This document shows, one piece after another, positions 22,580 to 33,599 of a stretch of DNA of 64,000 nt. The DNA is from Sambucus nigra (Eukaryota; Streptophyta; Magnoliopsida; Dipsacales; Adoxaceae): NCBI GenBank assembly GCA_949130495.1, contig CASBWL010000051.1, forward strand, positions 313,501-377,500, given 5' to 3'. The notes under the pieces were generated by a model. The model searched no databases and was not told where the DNA came from. It was given only the letters and a program-made list of their open reading frames with translations. Both the position numbers and the translations under genes were made by a program. The stretch's first letter is position 1; the number at the start of each line of letters is the position of its first letter.

Positions 22580-23395
22580 TTCCAACCAACCAAGGTTGTA
22601 AAAATAAGGTTGTCGACCAACTACAATTAGTGGGTTTTTATTCCCGACCAATTATACTTGGTACAATTTAGAATATTTTCTCCTCGTCGACCAACTATAG
22701 TTAGTGGGTTTTTATCCCCGACTAACCATACTTGATTCAGTTTGGAATATTTTGTTCTTCGAGGAACTTTTGTAATAATCTTACCTCCCGACCAACATAA
22801 TTTGGTATTTGAGGGCATATCTTGTTTCCTAACCAACCGAGATTGGCCTTTTTAGGAGTCTCGTGTTCTCGCTCTTTTACTAACCGGAGTTGGTCTGAGT
22901 TCGAACTATCATGTCCACTAGCTCTTTCACCAATCTGAGTTGGTCACGCTAGTGTACGCCTCCTAACCAAAGGAGTATAGTTTGTTCTCGCCCGTTCACT
23001 AACCGGAGTTGGTCGTGGGTTTGAACTATCATGTCCACTAGCTCTTTTACCAACCTGAGTTGGTCACGCTAGTGTACGCCTCCTAACCAAAGGAGTATAA
23101 TTTGTTCTCGCCCTTTTACCAACCGGAGTTGGTCGTGGGTTTGAACTATCAGGTCCACTAGCTCTTTTACCAACCTGAGTTGGTCACGCTAGTGTACGCC
23201 TCCTAACCAAAGGAGTATAGTTTATTCTCGCCTTTTTACCAACCGAAGTTGGTCGTGGGTTTGAACTATCATGTCCATTAGCTCTTTTACCAACCTGACT
23301 TGGTCACGCTAGTGTACGCCTCCTAACCAAAGGAGTATAGTTTGTTCTCGCCCTTTTACCAACCGGAGTTGGTCGTGGGTTTGAACTATCAGTAT
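22580..23395. repeat. 120-bp tandem repeats in the 3' region of the Tat-like element, unit 1
   Basis: Four well-kept copies have an exact 120-bp period (TTTGTTCTCG or TTTATTCTCG at 22981, 23101, 23221 and 23341), preceded by more diverged units from about 22580. Each unit holds two small palindromes, ACCAACCGGAGTTGGT and ACCAACCTGAGTTGGT, and a CTCCTAACCAAAGGAG stem. Hypervariable tandem repeats between pol and the 3' LTR are typical of the Tat lineage. The motif also occurs in the pol coding region at 47375-47482. The unit 2 copy is 44622-45432. Confidence 0.9.
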
Positions 23396-23518
23396 CAGTG
23401 TTGCTGAACAGCGTAGTGTTGTACACTAGTATTCCCCGAAAAATTTTCGATAAAAATAAAGAAGATGGAAAAACATCATCGTTTTATTCATATTGATGAA
23501 ATTGCTTTACATTTTACA

Positions 23519-25101
23519 TCACTGATAATACTTGCGTAGGTGTTCAGCATTCCATGCGTTCTTAAATTCTTCTCCTTCTAGAGTCGCTATTCGGTAAGTT
23601 CCTGGTCGAACAACTTATGTGACTCGGTAAGGTCCATGCCAGTTTGCTTCCAATTTATTGTGCTTCTGAATGACCTTCTTTAGCACGTAATCTCCTTCTT
23701 TTAAGTCACATTTCTTCACCCTCTTGTTGTAGAACAGAGTTGTTCGTTGTTGGTAAGCAGCATTCCTAATGGCTGCCTCTTCTCTAACCTCCTCGAGCAT
23801 TTCAAAATCCAATCTTCTCATTAAGTCGCTGACTGGTGAATTAAAATTCAGCACTCTATGTGTTGGAAGACCCAACTCGGCAGGTATTACAGCTTCACTT
23901 CCAAATGCCAGCATATATGGTGATTCTCCAGTTGCTTCTCGGGGAGTTGTTCGGTAAGCCCACAATACTGACTGTAGCTCATTAATCCAATTAGCTTTAG
24001 CTTCACTTAGCCTCTTCTTCAAACCATTGAGTAATGTTTTGTTCATCACTTCAGTTTTTCCATTGCTTTGAGGGTGGCCTGGTGCTGAATGAGTCCTCAA
24101 AATGTTTGATTGTCGACAATAGGCAGCAAACTCCTCGTTATCGAATTGTGTTCCATGGTCTGTGATGAAGGCATGAGGGAGACCATATCGGCAGATGATG
24201 TTCTTCCAAACGAACTGGTACACTTTCTCGTATGTCATATCAATCAGAGCCTCAGCTTCTACCCACTTTGTATAATAATCCACTGTGACGACGAGGTACT
24301 TGAATCTTCCTCGGGTCGTTGGCAGTGATCCAACCAAATCAATTCCCCGCATGGCAAATGGCCAAGGGGAAGTTATGGGTGTCAACAATGCTTGTGGAGT
24401 ACGTCGGATGGAAGAAAGACGTTGGCATTTATCACATCTCTTAGCATAGGCTATACAATCAACCCTCATCGCCGGCCTATAGTATCCTTGCGTCATCACC
24501 CTTTGCAAAAGTGTCCGACCTGCTACATGGGATCCACAGGACCCCTAATGGATCTCTTCAATCAATTCTTTCACCTCGGAGGGATGTACACATCTCTGCA
24601 AACCCACCATGATTCCTGGTCTATACAAAACACCATTAGTTAGTACATACCGAGCAGCTTTAAACTTCAATTTCTTTGCAGCGAGCTTATCCTCTTGCAA
24701 TTCTCCCTCCTCAATGTATGCCTTGATGGGATCCATCCAAGATGGTCCTAAATCAAGGGTAATAACATTCATCGTCAAGTCTTCATTTATGCTCCAACGT
24801 TCTAATACTTCAATTGGTATCGTTCTTCGCAGCTCGGTACGAGTAGCTGATGCTAGTCGGGCCAGTGCATCTGCTCGTGCATTCTCCATTCTTGGTATTC
24901 TAATCAACTGAATGGCATCAAATTCTGCCAACAACTCTATCGCCTTTGCATGGTACTTGACCATTAATTCTCCTTTAACTTCATATGTTCCCATCATTTG
25001 ATTCACAATTAATTGAGAATCACTGAATACCATTACTTATTGCGCTTCCATGTTCTTCGCTAATTTAAGACCTCCTATCATGGCCTCATACTCCGCCTCA
25101 T
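23519..25101 (-). pseudogene. Truncated gypsy integrase and end of second RNase H, unit 1
   Basis: The minus strand runs from the end of the second RNase H (VFSDSQLIVNQMMGTYEVKG) through the integrase zinc region (ending AYAKRCDKCQR), the core with GIDLVGSLPTTRGRF and FITDHGTQFDN, and the block HPQSNGKTEVMNKTLL, to the natural end LRKYYQ and TGA at 23521-23519. Stops interrupt it: TAA before VMVFSDSQ (shared with unit 2, so older than the duplication), TAG at 24547-24545 where unit 2 has GAG, and TAA near 23615 where unit 2 has GAA. Its 5' side stops at the tandem-duplication junction, so gag, protease and RT are absent from this unit. Confidence 0.9.
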
Positions 25102-25692
25102 AGACCCTTGAAAAAGTACATGTGAAACCGTCCTCCACATTCCAAAATAAACAAGAAATAGATCAGCAACCCTCCAACTCATCCAATTTCTCCACTACTC
25201 TATTATCCGACAAAATCACAATCCCTCCTGATGCCCCCTTCGAATCAAGACAACACCACTCAATACTACGCCCACCCCAAATTAACTTCACAAACTCCTT
25301 ATGCAGAGCTCCCATTTTATTCTCTTGTAAGCACACCATATCCGACCTCTACCGCGAAATAGTACTACCTACCACTCCTCTTTTCCCGGAGTCATTCAAA
25401 CCCCGCACATTCCACAAAATAATGCATAGCTTCAGTAAATAATAGTTAAAACCCTCTATCACCTCCCCCCCCACCCCCCCCCCCCACCCCCTCAACCACC
25501 CCAACCCTTCCCCTCCGCCTCATCTCTGTATCATGGAACAAAGCTAGGGCCTCCTTATCTTATCCCGTGTAAGTAAGCCCTAAAAATTGGTTGAACCCTC
25601 CTATTATACTTGACACCCATTCCTCCCCCTCGGCTTCTCGGTATTTCTCGAGACTCGTAACCCTGATCCCCCTCGCCCCCACCCACCCACCC
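25102..25692 (-). pseudogene. LINE endonuclease/ORF1 fragment, left of the copia element
   Basis: It matches 8313-8884 of the complete LINE at about 96 percent identity. It is cut on the left by the duplication junction and on the right by the copia insertion; the LINE resumes at 35608. C-runs near 25465-25490 correspond to those at 8677-8698. Confidence 0.9.
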
Positions 25693-25697
25693 ACCAC
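25693..25697. repeat. Copia target-site duplication, left (ACCAC)
   Basis: ACCAC directly precedes the 5' LTR and recurs at 35603-35607 after the 3' LTR. Unit 1 (about 8886-8900) has the uninterrupted target. Confidence 0.85.
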
Positions 25698-27702
25698 TGA
25701 AGCCCTTATACTGTTGACTCATTTGAGTCTAGACTGTATAAGAGCTCATCTAGTTTGGAAATTGTGACAAAATTGTGTCCATCCTAGAAACCAAAGAGCC
25801 TCAGAGATTGTGTTGCTTCTTCTCCTAGTCATCTTGTAATGATCCTAAGACTATAGCCATCACTCACACACTTAGAACTTAATCCTTGCATATCATTTTG
25901 CACCTTTATGTGTATTAATGTGGTGAGTGTGTTTAAATCCCTTACTTTGATTTTTATTAATTTTTTTGGGATTTTTAAACATCTTTCAATTACGGTTTTA
26001 TTAAATTAAAACTTGATTTAAAAAGTCTTGGGGTTAATATCTAAATATGTATTGTTGTGATTTTTGGCCTTAAGTTACTCTGGGTAGAAACCGAAAGCGC
26101 CAGAGACTCCAGGGTTGGCTTTGTAATTAGTTTGGGACGCGCGATTGCATTCGACCGATGGCCAACACTTGCTGCTCTCTGATTGGCCAGAGTTGTGTTT
26201 CTTTACAAAGACAAAACTTCGCATGTTTACAGCCCTTGGATCAACCCTTATCAATGGCCTGCATGTCGCCTGAGTGAATCCCCGTGTAAACCTTTAAGCC
26301 AATCATTGCCTGTTTAATCCACCGCCTGTTGTGAGCCCTTGGATTGAAGTCAAAGTAGCTTGACTCAATCTCAGACGTTGTTTTTGAACGATAGTCTGGA
26401 ACCTTCTCCGCTTCCTATTTAAAGGACTCTCATCTCAGCCTTCGAAAGCTTTTGCCACTTTGAAATTTCTCAGAGAAAGAATAGAGAGAGAAAGAGAAGA
26501 GAGAGAAGAGAGAGAGAGAAACCAGAGAGCCAAGTTAGAAACCCTAACTTCGTCTAAATCTTCTCCAACCTAAACCACTTACCCGTCCAAAAACACCATA
26601 ACCAAATAAACACCATCCTTAGTGTTTCTTGAGTTTATGAGAGTTCGAGTTGAGTGATTTTTGGGTTGCTGTAACCTTGTGTTCATAAATTCTTATTTCC
26701 AACTTAGACACTTACTCAGATCTTGTTTCTGATTCAATAGAAATCATAGATCTGAAGTTTTTCATGTCACAACACACTTAGTTGCATTTTATTTCTCATC
26801 TTGAGAAGCTCGTTGTTGATTGTTTTCTGTTAAAACATTTTCTTACTTCAGAATCAACAATAGATGTTTTTATGTTTCTGTTTTTAAAAAAACTTAACCT
26901 GACCTAGTTGGATTCGCACTTGGAGGGTTTTCAATCACCTAAATATTTCCAAAATAGATTGAAAAAGGTCTTGACCGATTTCTTAAGCAAGATCTCCTTG
27001 GAATCTGGGTTATATTGAAAGGTCAAAAGGTTTTTGGTTTTGTAAGAAAGAAAAATAACAAACTCACTACATATATAGATTTTATATGTAATTTGTTAGG
27101 ATTATTTGTAACTAATAAGGGTGCGTGTGTGCATGCATGTGTTATAGAACACTTTTCATAAACATCTTCACACTACATACACTGAAAGTGTTGGCTATAA
27201 GATTTGGTGAACATAAGTCGACGTATACTGCTGAAACAAAGGAAGAGTTGACAAACTGAGAAGACTACATCAACAATCAAGATCTGCAGAAAAGTTTAAG
27301 GACGCTAGAGGGTATAATCCTGAACTTGTATAGACTTGTTATTGTGTGCATGTTAGTTAAATATATTGTAACTCATATATTTGTTTTAGTGATATTTTCT
27401 TGTTTTACTCCGTAGAGGGAGTCGTGGATGTTTCCTGAAGGTTGAGGTTTTACCACGTTAAAAATCCGGAGTATTAATATTTCTACATCTTCTCATCCCA
27501 TTCTGATTTCTGCTAAGTTTAAAATATTTTAAACTGTTTACTAAAACTTGTTATCAAATCTTGTCCATATCTCGTACATAATTTTTGTTAACACATCTTG
27601 TGTTCAAAATCAGTTTGATTTAAGTAAAGAGTTTCTTCAACAAACTTTCGGAGTTGCTTAAATAGTTTATTTTCAATAAACGGCTTTAGCAACGTTATTT
27701 CA
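25698..27702 (+). repeat. Copia 5' LTR
   Basis: It starts TGAAGCCC and ends GTTATTTCA. A TATA-like TATTTAAA lies at 26416-26423, and a purine-rich GA stretch at about 26470-26520 follows the likely transcription start. It pairs with 33600-35602. Confidence 0.95.
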
Positions 27703-27704
27703 AT

Positions 27705-27716
27705 TGGTATCAGAGC
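27705..27716 (+). other. Copia primer binding site
   Basis: TGGTATCAGAGC lies two bases after the LTR and is complementary to the 3' end of plant initiator methionine tRNA, the usual primer of plant copia elements. Confidence 0.92.
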
Positions 27717-27776
27717 TTTTGGTGAACTTTTTCAAAAAGATCCTGAGTTTCTGAAACTGTTTTCTCAAAATCAATC

Positions 27777-29391
27777 ATGGACGAGAAAAATGAAAGATAT
27801 GGTAACTTGACCAGACCTCCAGTCTTTGATGGAACCAATTTTTCTTACTGGAAAGTAAGGATGATTGCTTTCATTCAAGGAACTTTGGGAGATGATGCCT
27901 GGGACATTATTGAAAAAGGATACTTTTATCCTACTAAACCAGCCACTGAAGGAAGTAATGAGAGGGTTAAGAAAATATTAAGTGAGTTTACTCAAGAAGA
28001 GAAACAAGTTTCTCTCAATAATAATAAAGGAAAGAATGCTATATTTATGTCTATAAATGAACATGAGTTCAAGATAATCTCATCTTGTACCACTTCTAAG
28101 GAAGCATGGGATACCTTGATTACTGCCCATGAAGGAGACTCTAGGGTTAAGGCTACTAAAACTCAGATGTTAATTCAACAGTATAATTCTTTAATCATGT
28201 CTGAATCTGAGTCTTTTGATGACTTCTATATGAACCTGACTGATATTGTCACTAAACTGAATGCTAATGGTATAACTTATGATAGACAAGAAATTGTGTC
28301 TAAAATTCTGAGATCATTACCACAGAAATTTGACAATAAAAGATATGCTATTGAGGAAATGTGTGATATAAATCTCACTCCTGAATTACTCAGTAGTAAA
28401 TTAAGAACTGTGGAAATGGAATTGGAGTTTAAGAAACAATTGACCCACACTCATAGGAAACATACCAATTCCAATCTTTGCTTTACTTCTAAGATGACTA
28501 AGCCTGAGTTAAACACTCCAAGTAATGATTCTGATGAGGACTGTGACTTAGAAAGTCTAGATAATCAGATTGCCCTAATGACAAAATAATTTAAGAAAAT
28601 TGTTAAATTTAGAAACAGTATTGCAAATAGACAGGGCAAGTCTAATTATTCAACTCCTTCAAATCACAAGTCCCATGATAAAACTCATGACAAACAGAAC
28701 AAGGACAACACAAGACCTCACAGGGACCTCAAGAAGACTGAATGCTATAGATGCGGTAAACTAGGACACATTGCTCAAGACTGTAGAGTTAATTTAAATA
28801 CCCAAAACAAACACTCTAGAGCCAACATCTGCAAAACATGGGATGACTCAAGTGACTCTGTAAATGAGGAACTTGAGACATCTGATGGTTTTGATCCTTG
28901 TTTATCCTTCTTTGCCAAAATCATATATAATGATGATATTCCTGTGCTTGATAGTGAGGATGAGTCTAGTAATTCTAGCTCTGTTGTCTTGAATCATACT
29001 TTAACTGGTTTAGATGCTTTACTTACTGAGAACATTAATACTTCTTCCTCGGGGTGTGTGAGTCAAAGGGGAATCGATACTGCTGATGTCAATGGGTGCG
29101 TGAGTTTAAGAAATGAAACCTTAGGGGTCACTTCACACACCACACTTAGTGACTCAGACAATGAAGATCTCCCAGATATACACACTCTATATTCTAAAAC
29201 TCTAAAGAAAAGCACTAGATTAGAAAAGATTGTGAAAGATCTTACCAAAAAGCTAGAGGATCTAAGCCTGATGGTAAAACTGAATACTGAAGAGTATACT
29301 AATCAATGCATGTCTCATGAAAGTGATATCAAAGTGTTTGATGAAAAACTGAAAACCTTGACTGAAGCTAATGAAATTCTAGAGAAAAAAA
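27777..29391 (+). pseudogene. Copia gag region
   Basis: It starts at ATG 27777. The capsid-type region begins near residue 12 (PPVFDGTNFSYWKVRM). A zinc knuckle CYRCGKLGHIAQDC (CX2CX4HX4C) is at 28743-28784, and a Lys/Glu/Leu-rich coiled-coil-like stretch follows at about 29190-29385. An in-frame TAA at 28587-28589 lies between TK and FKK, a position consistent with a C-to-T change of a CAA codon. The frame is then open to 29391, where a run of seven A (29385-29391) carries one base too many and reading moves to the next frame. Gag would form the virus-like particle. The frame slip in an A-run could in principle be programmed, but with so many other lesions a mutation is more likely. Confidence 0.85.
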
Positions 29392-32300
29392 TACAAAGGG
29401 ACATTATTAGAATTGGAACAAACCAAAGAAAAGACAACAACTGTGTTCAAAAAGTTTACAAAATTTGAAAACAACTCTAAATGTTTTGAGGAATTCGTTG
29501 CTGAATCTAAAACCAATTCTGATGATCGAACTGGTATAGGGTTTTGCCCCAATTTGAAGACACAAACAAAACATGTTGAACCTATCAAATTTGTGTCAGG
29601 AGGCAAAAGACCTATTGAAACATGTCCAGACTTTCATTCACTAAAAACTGAGTTTGATCATCAAAACACTAACACTGGAGATGCTAGTTGCTCTAAGCAT
29701 GAAAGTTTACCAAAGGGAAAATATGTCTGCCCCCCAATTAGGAAAAGTGAACCTGCTTTCAAACCTGTGCTACCTAGGAATAAAATTCAGCCTCAAAATT
29801 TCTCAAACCCTTTGTTTAGAGACTTTCCTAAGGTAAACCCCATTTTGAGCAATCTTTATTGCTCCTATTGTGATATATACGAACATTCTTTTGATGATTG
29901 CTATGCTAGGAGACTGATTAAGCCTATCTACAATACTTCCATGTATCAAAACTTTAACTATTCTAGGAGGAGTCGTAACAATTATGTCCTTCCCATGCCA
30001 CCAGACAAAAACTCCAACTATAGGAATAGAAAGACTAAGCCTAAAAGGACATTTACTAGAAGGAATCTCAGAAACTTTTCTAAATCAAATGCTCAGGTGT
30101 TTAAATTTACTCAAAATCGTGCGCAAAATGTTTTTCAACAAAAATCTAATGCTCGCAAATTTTATCAAATGAGAGCAAACAAGCGCAAACAGAAAACCAG
30201 AGCAATTTGGGTTAGAAAAAATGATCTAGTACCCCAAATGAAGTGTAATATTGTTATTTCTGCCTTAAAAGTTGAACTTACATCTTCTGGTTGGTATTTG
30301 GATTCTGGATGTTCCAAGCATATGACAGGTGATGATACAAAACTTTTAAATAAAACCCACTTTGATGGTGGAAAAGTTGTTTTTGGTGATGGAGTATCAT
30401 CCCAGATCATAGGCAAAGCAACTCTTAAAGAAAAAGGACTTCCTCTTCTTGAAAATGTTCTCTTAGTTAAAGGTCTTAAGCCTAATTTACTTAGCATTTC
30501 GCAATTTTGTGACTCAAACTATACTGTTACCTTTTCAAAGAACAATTGCAAGATTTTAAATGAAAAGGGAGAATGCGTAATTATAGGATTCAGGACTCTT
30601 GACAATTGTTATACTGTCATGTCTAGTTCTGAAATCTGTAATGTTGCCAGAATGGATGACAATGAGATATGGCATAACAGAATGGGTCACATTAATTACG
30701 AAAATTTGAGTAAATTGTCCTCTCAACAAATAGTTAGAGGAATACCAAAAATTAAACCTATTCATAACATTTTCTGTGGTCCCTGTCAAGAAGGAAAAAT
30801 TGTTAAAGCACCTCATAAAAGGGTTAAGGATATCCTTACCTCTAATCCCTTAGAACTCATCCATATGGACCTAATGGGTCGTTCTCAAACTGTTAGTTTC
30901 TGTGGACACAGTTATATTCTAGTTATGGTTGATGACTTCACCAGATTCACTTGGGTAGCTTTCTTAAAACAGAAATCCGATACTTTTCAAACTTTTTTAA
31001 AGATTCTTTTACGGATTGAGAATGAGAAAGACACTCAAGTAAATAGAATCCGAAGTGATAGAGGTGGTGAATTCAAAGAGACTGGTATTATAGAATATTG
31101 TGACTATAATGGTTACAAACATGAGTTCAGTGCTCCTAAGACTCCTCAACAAAATGGTATAGCTGAGAGAAAGAATCGAACCCTTCAAGAGATGGCACGT
31201 GTCATGCTCCATGCCAAGCACTTACCTAAGTACTTTTGGGTAGAATCTATTCGTACAGCTTGCCATCTTATTAATAGGGTCTATCTTAGAAAGAATTCCA
31301 AACAAACCCCTTATGAACTTTGGTACAATAAAAAGCCTAATCATAAGTACCTTAGAACCTTTGGTAGTACCTGTTATGTGTGCAAAGATAGGGAACACTT
31401 ATCTAAATTTGAGAGTAGGGGAGATAAAGCCATATTCTTAGGATATTCACCTAACAGTAGAGCTTATCGGGTGTATAATCTTCGCACTAGAACCTTAATG
31501 GAATCCATAAATGTAATTGTTAGTGACACTACTGTAGAAAGCAAGACTAGTGAATTAACTATAGAAGAAGAATCGTCAAATATTTTAGAAAATGACTCTT
31601 CTGAAATAGATAATTCATTACCTATTGAGTCACCTGAAGTACCTAACTGGGTTTCTAAAGATCATCCCATAAACAACATAGTTGGTAACCCTAGTGAGCC
31701 AGTACGTACAAGATCCCAACTTCGTAATTATGCTCTTTATGTATGCTTTGTTTCTCTTGTGGAACAAAAGAATGTAAATGAGGCATTGAATGACTCTCAC
31801 TGGATTTCTGCTATGCAGGATGAACTTTTACAATTTGTCATTCATGATGTATGGTATCTTGTTCCATGTCCTGATCACAAAAAGGTTATTGGTACTCGTT
31901 GAATTTTCAAAAATAAAACTGATGAAAATGGGATGATAATTAGAAATAAAGCTAGACTAGTTGCTCAAGGTTATTCACAAATAGAAGTAATTGGTTTCAA
32001 TGAGACGTTTACTCCTGTTACTCGTTTAGAATCAGTTCGTCTGCTTCTTGCTATAGCTTGTCACATGCATTTTACACTATATCAATTGGATGTTAAATCT
32101 GCGTTCCTTAATGGAATACTTGCCGAGGAAACCTATGTAGAACAACCTAAAGGGTTCATTGACCCTAATTATCCTAATCATGTATTTCGGTTGAAAAAGG
32201 CTTTACATGGTCTTAAGCAAGCTCCTAGAGCTTGGTATGAGCGCCTGTCCAGTTTTCTACTGGATAAAGGTTTCAAAAGAGGTGGAAATGACCAAACCTT

Positions 32301-33288
32301 ATTTGTCAAACATTTTGGCAAACACATTACTATCGCTAAAGTCTATGTAGACGATATCATATTTGGATCCACTTCTACCTCAGAAGTAAAATCTTTTGCT
32401 GAAATTATGAGTAAGGAATTTCAGATGTCCCTTATGGGGGAGTTACAGTTCTTCCTAGGTCTCCAAGTCAAACAACAACCAGATGGATTGTTTCTTTCGC
32501 AGACTAAGTACGCATTAGAGATAGTTAAGAAATTTGGCCTCGAGAGTGCTAAAAGAGCTAAAACGCCTATGAGTACTACAGAAAAATTGTCAAAAGATGA
32601 AAATGGAAAATCTGTAGATCCTACTTTATATCGTAGTATGATTGGCACATTACTCTATCTGACTGCCTCGCGTCCTGATATCATGTATGCTGTGTGTGTT
32701 TGTACGCGCTATTAAAACAACCCCAAAGAGAGCCATTTAAACTCTGTTAAACGGATAATTAAATATGTTAAAGGCACTCTAAATTTAGGAATTTGGTACA
32801 CGAATGACACACCGAGCACTATTATTGGGTACACTGATGCTGATTGGGCTGGATGTACTGATGATAGTAAAAGCACTTCAGGCTCATGTTGTTATATTGG
32901 TAATAACTTGGTAGGATGGAGTAGTAAAAAACAGAACTGCACATCTCTCTCGACTGCTGAATCTGAATACATAGCCGCTGGTAGCTGTTGTGCCCAATTA
33001 TTGTGGCTTAAACAAATGCTAAGTGATTATGGTATTATAGAACCCCCACTTCATCTCTATTGTGATAATCAAAGCGCGATTAATATTTCTAAGAACCCTG
33101 TTCAACACTCGCGAACTAAGCGCATTAAAATAAGACATCACTTTATTCGTGAATTAGTTGAAACCTAGGAATTAGAAATCAATTATCTTCCTACTGATCT
33201 ACAACTTGCAGATTTATTTACCAAACCTCTTGATTATAATAGATTCATTTCTTTACGTAAATCTATTGGTATGATTTGTGTCGAGTAA
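29392..33288 (+). pseudogene. Copia pol (protease, integrase, RT, RNase H)
   Basis: This continues gag in a second frame. A second zinc knuckle CSYCDIYEHSFDDC is at 29860-29901. Protease: LDSGCSKHMTG, with DSG at 30301-30309. Integrase: HNRMGH and CGPCQEGK near 30670-30790, then the D, D and E blocks HMDLMG (30868), RSDRGGEF (about 31055) and NGIAERKNRTLQE (about 31165). RT: YQLDVKSAFLNG (about 32085) and YVDD at 32344-32355. RNase H: YTDADWAGC (about 32830) and LSTAESEYIAA (about 32950), ending MICVE and TAA at 33286. Internal stops are TGA 31900 (where GTRW is expected), TAA 32713 and TAG 33166. The active-site residues themselves are intact. Confidence 0.9.
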
Positions 33289-33587
33289 ATACCTGTTATT
33301 TTTCCAAGTTCCTTCCCTTTGTCCATTTGAGACAAAATGGGGGAGAAATTTGAGTCTATCTCTGCATATACTAAACAGCTTGATCTTAGTCATTCTTTGC
33401 AGGTATTCTTCTTGTACACTCATTCTCTATTGTAATAATAGGATGTTAAACTGTATATAGTTGAGTTATGTAATTTTTGCTTTCTAGGATTTGGGTAGAT
33501 ATAACTTTTATAGGAATAGGTTTTTCTTATTTGCTTGTCGCCCTACGAGTTCTAGATGACTCAAAGGAGATTTTGTCTCATATTTCC

Positions 33588-33599
33588 AAAGGGGGAGAT
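33588..33599 (+). other. Copia polypurine tract
   Basis: AAAGGGGGAGAT directly precedes the 3' LTR and would prime plus-strand synthesis. A second PPT-like purine run, AAAATGGGGGAGAAAT, lies about 250 bp upstream near 33335; multiple tracts before the 3' LTR are known in Sireviruses. Confidence 0.85.

Larger units (their letters stand above)
8310..25101. repeat. Tandem duplication, unit 1
   Basis: Unit 1 is collinear with unit 2 (25099-47142) apart from large insertions. Its left edge lies inside the LINE endonuclease ORF, whose remainder continues leftward outside the unit. Its right edge lies inside the gypsy RNase H region, where the gypsy copy stops abruptly. That geometry is exactly that of a direct tandem duplication. 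Local identity by eye is 96 to 99 percent: about 15 differences in 390 bp of LINE, and 3 in 381 bp around 20475. Unit 1 alone has the Helitron-like insertion (13345-16957), a block at about 10848-11608, and 138 bp near 18155-18292. Confidence 0.93.

Noticed and set aside
22580..23395. Regular repeats with spacer-like segments, as in a CRISPR array
   Set aside because: The 120-bp units are similar along their whole length, with no unique spacers, and sit in a plant retroelement 3' region.
33289..33599. Env-like third ORF, as found in some Sireviruses
   Set aside because: Only 311 bp separate pol from the 3' LTR and no long frame is present.
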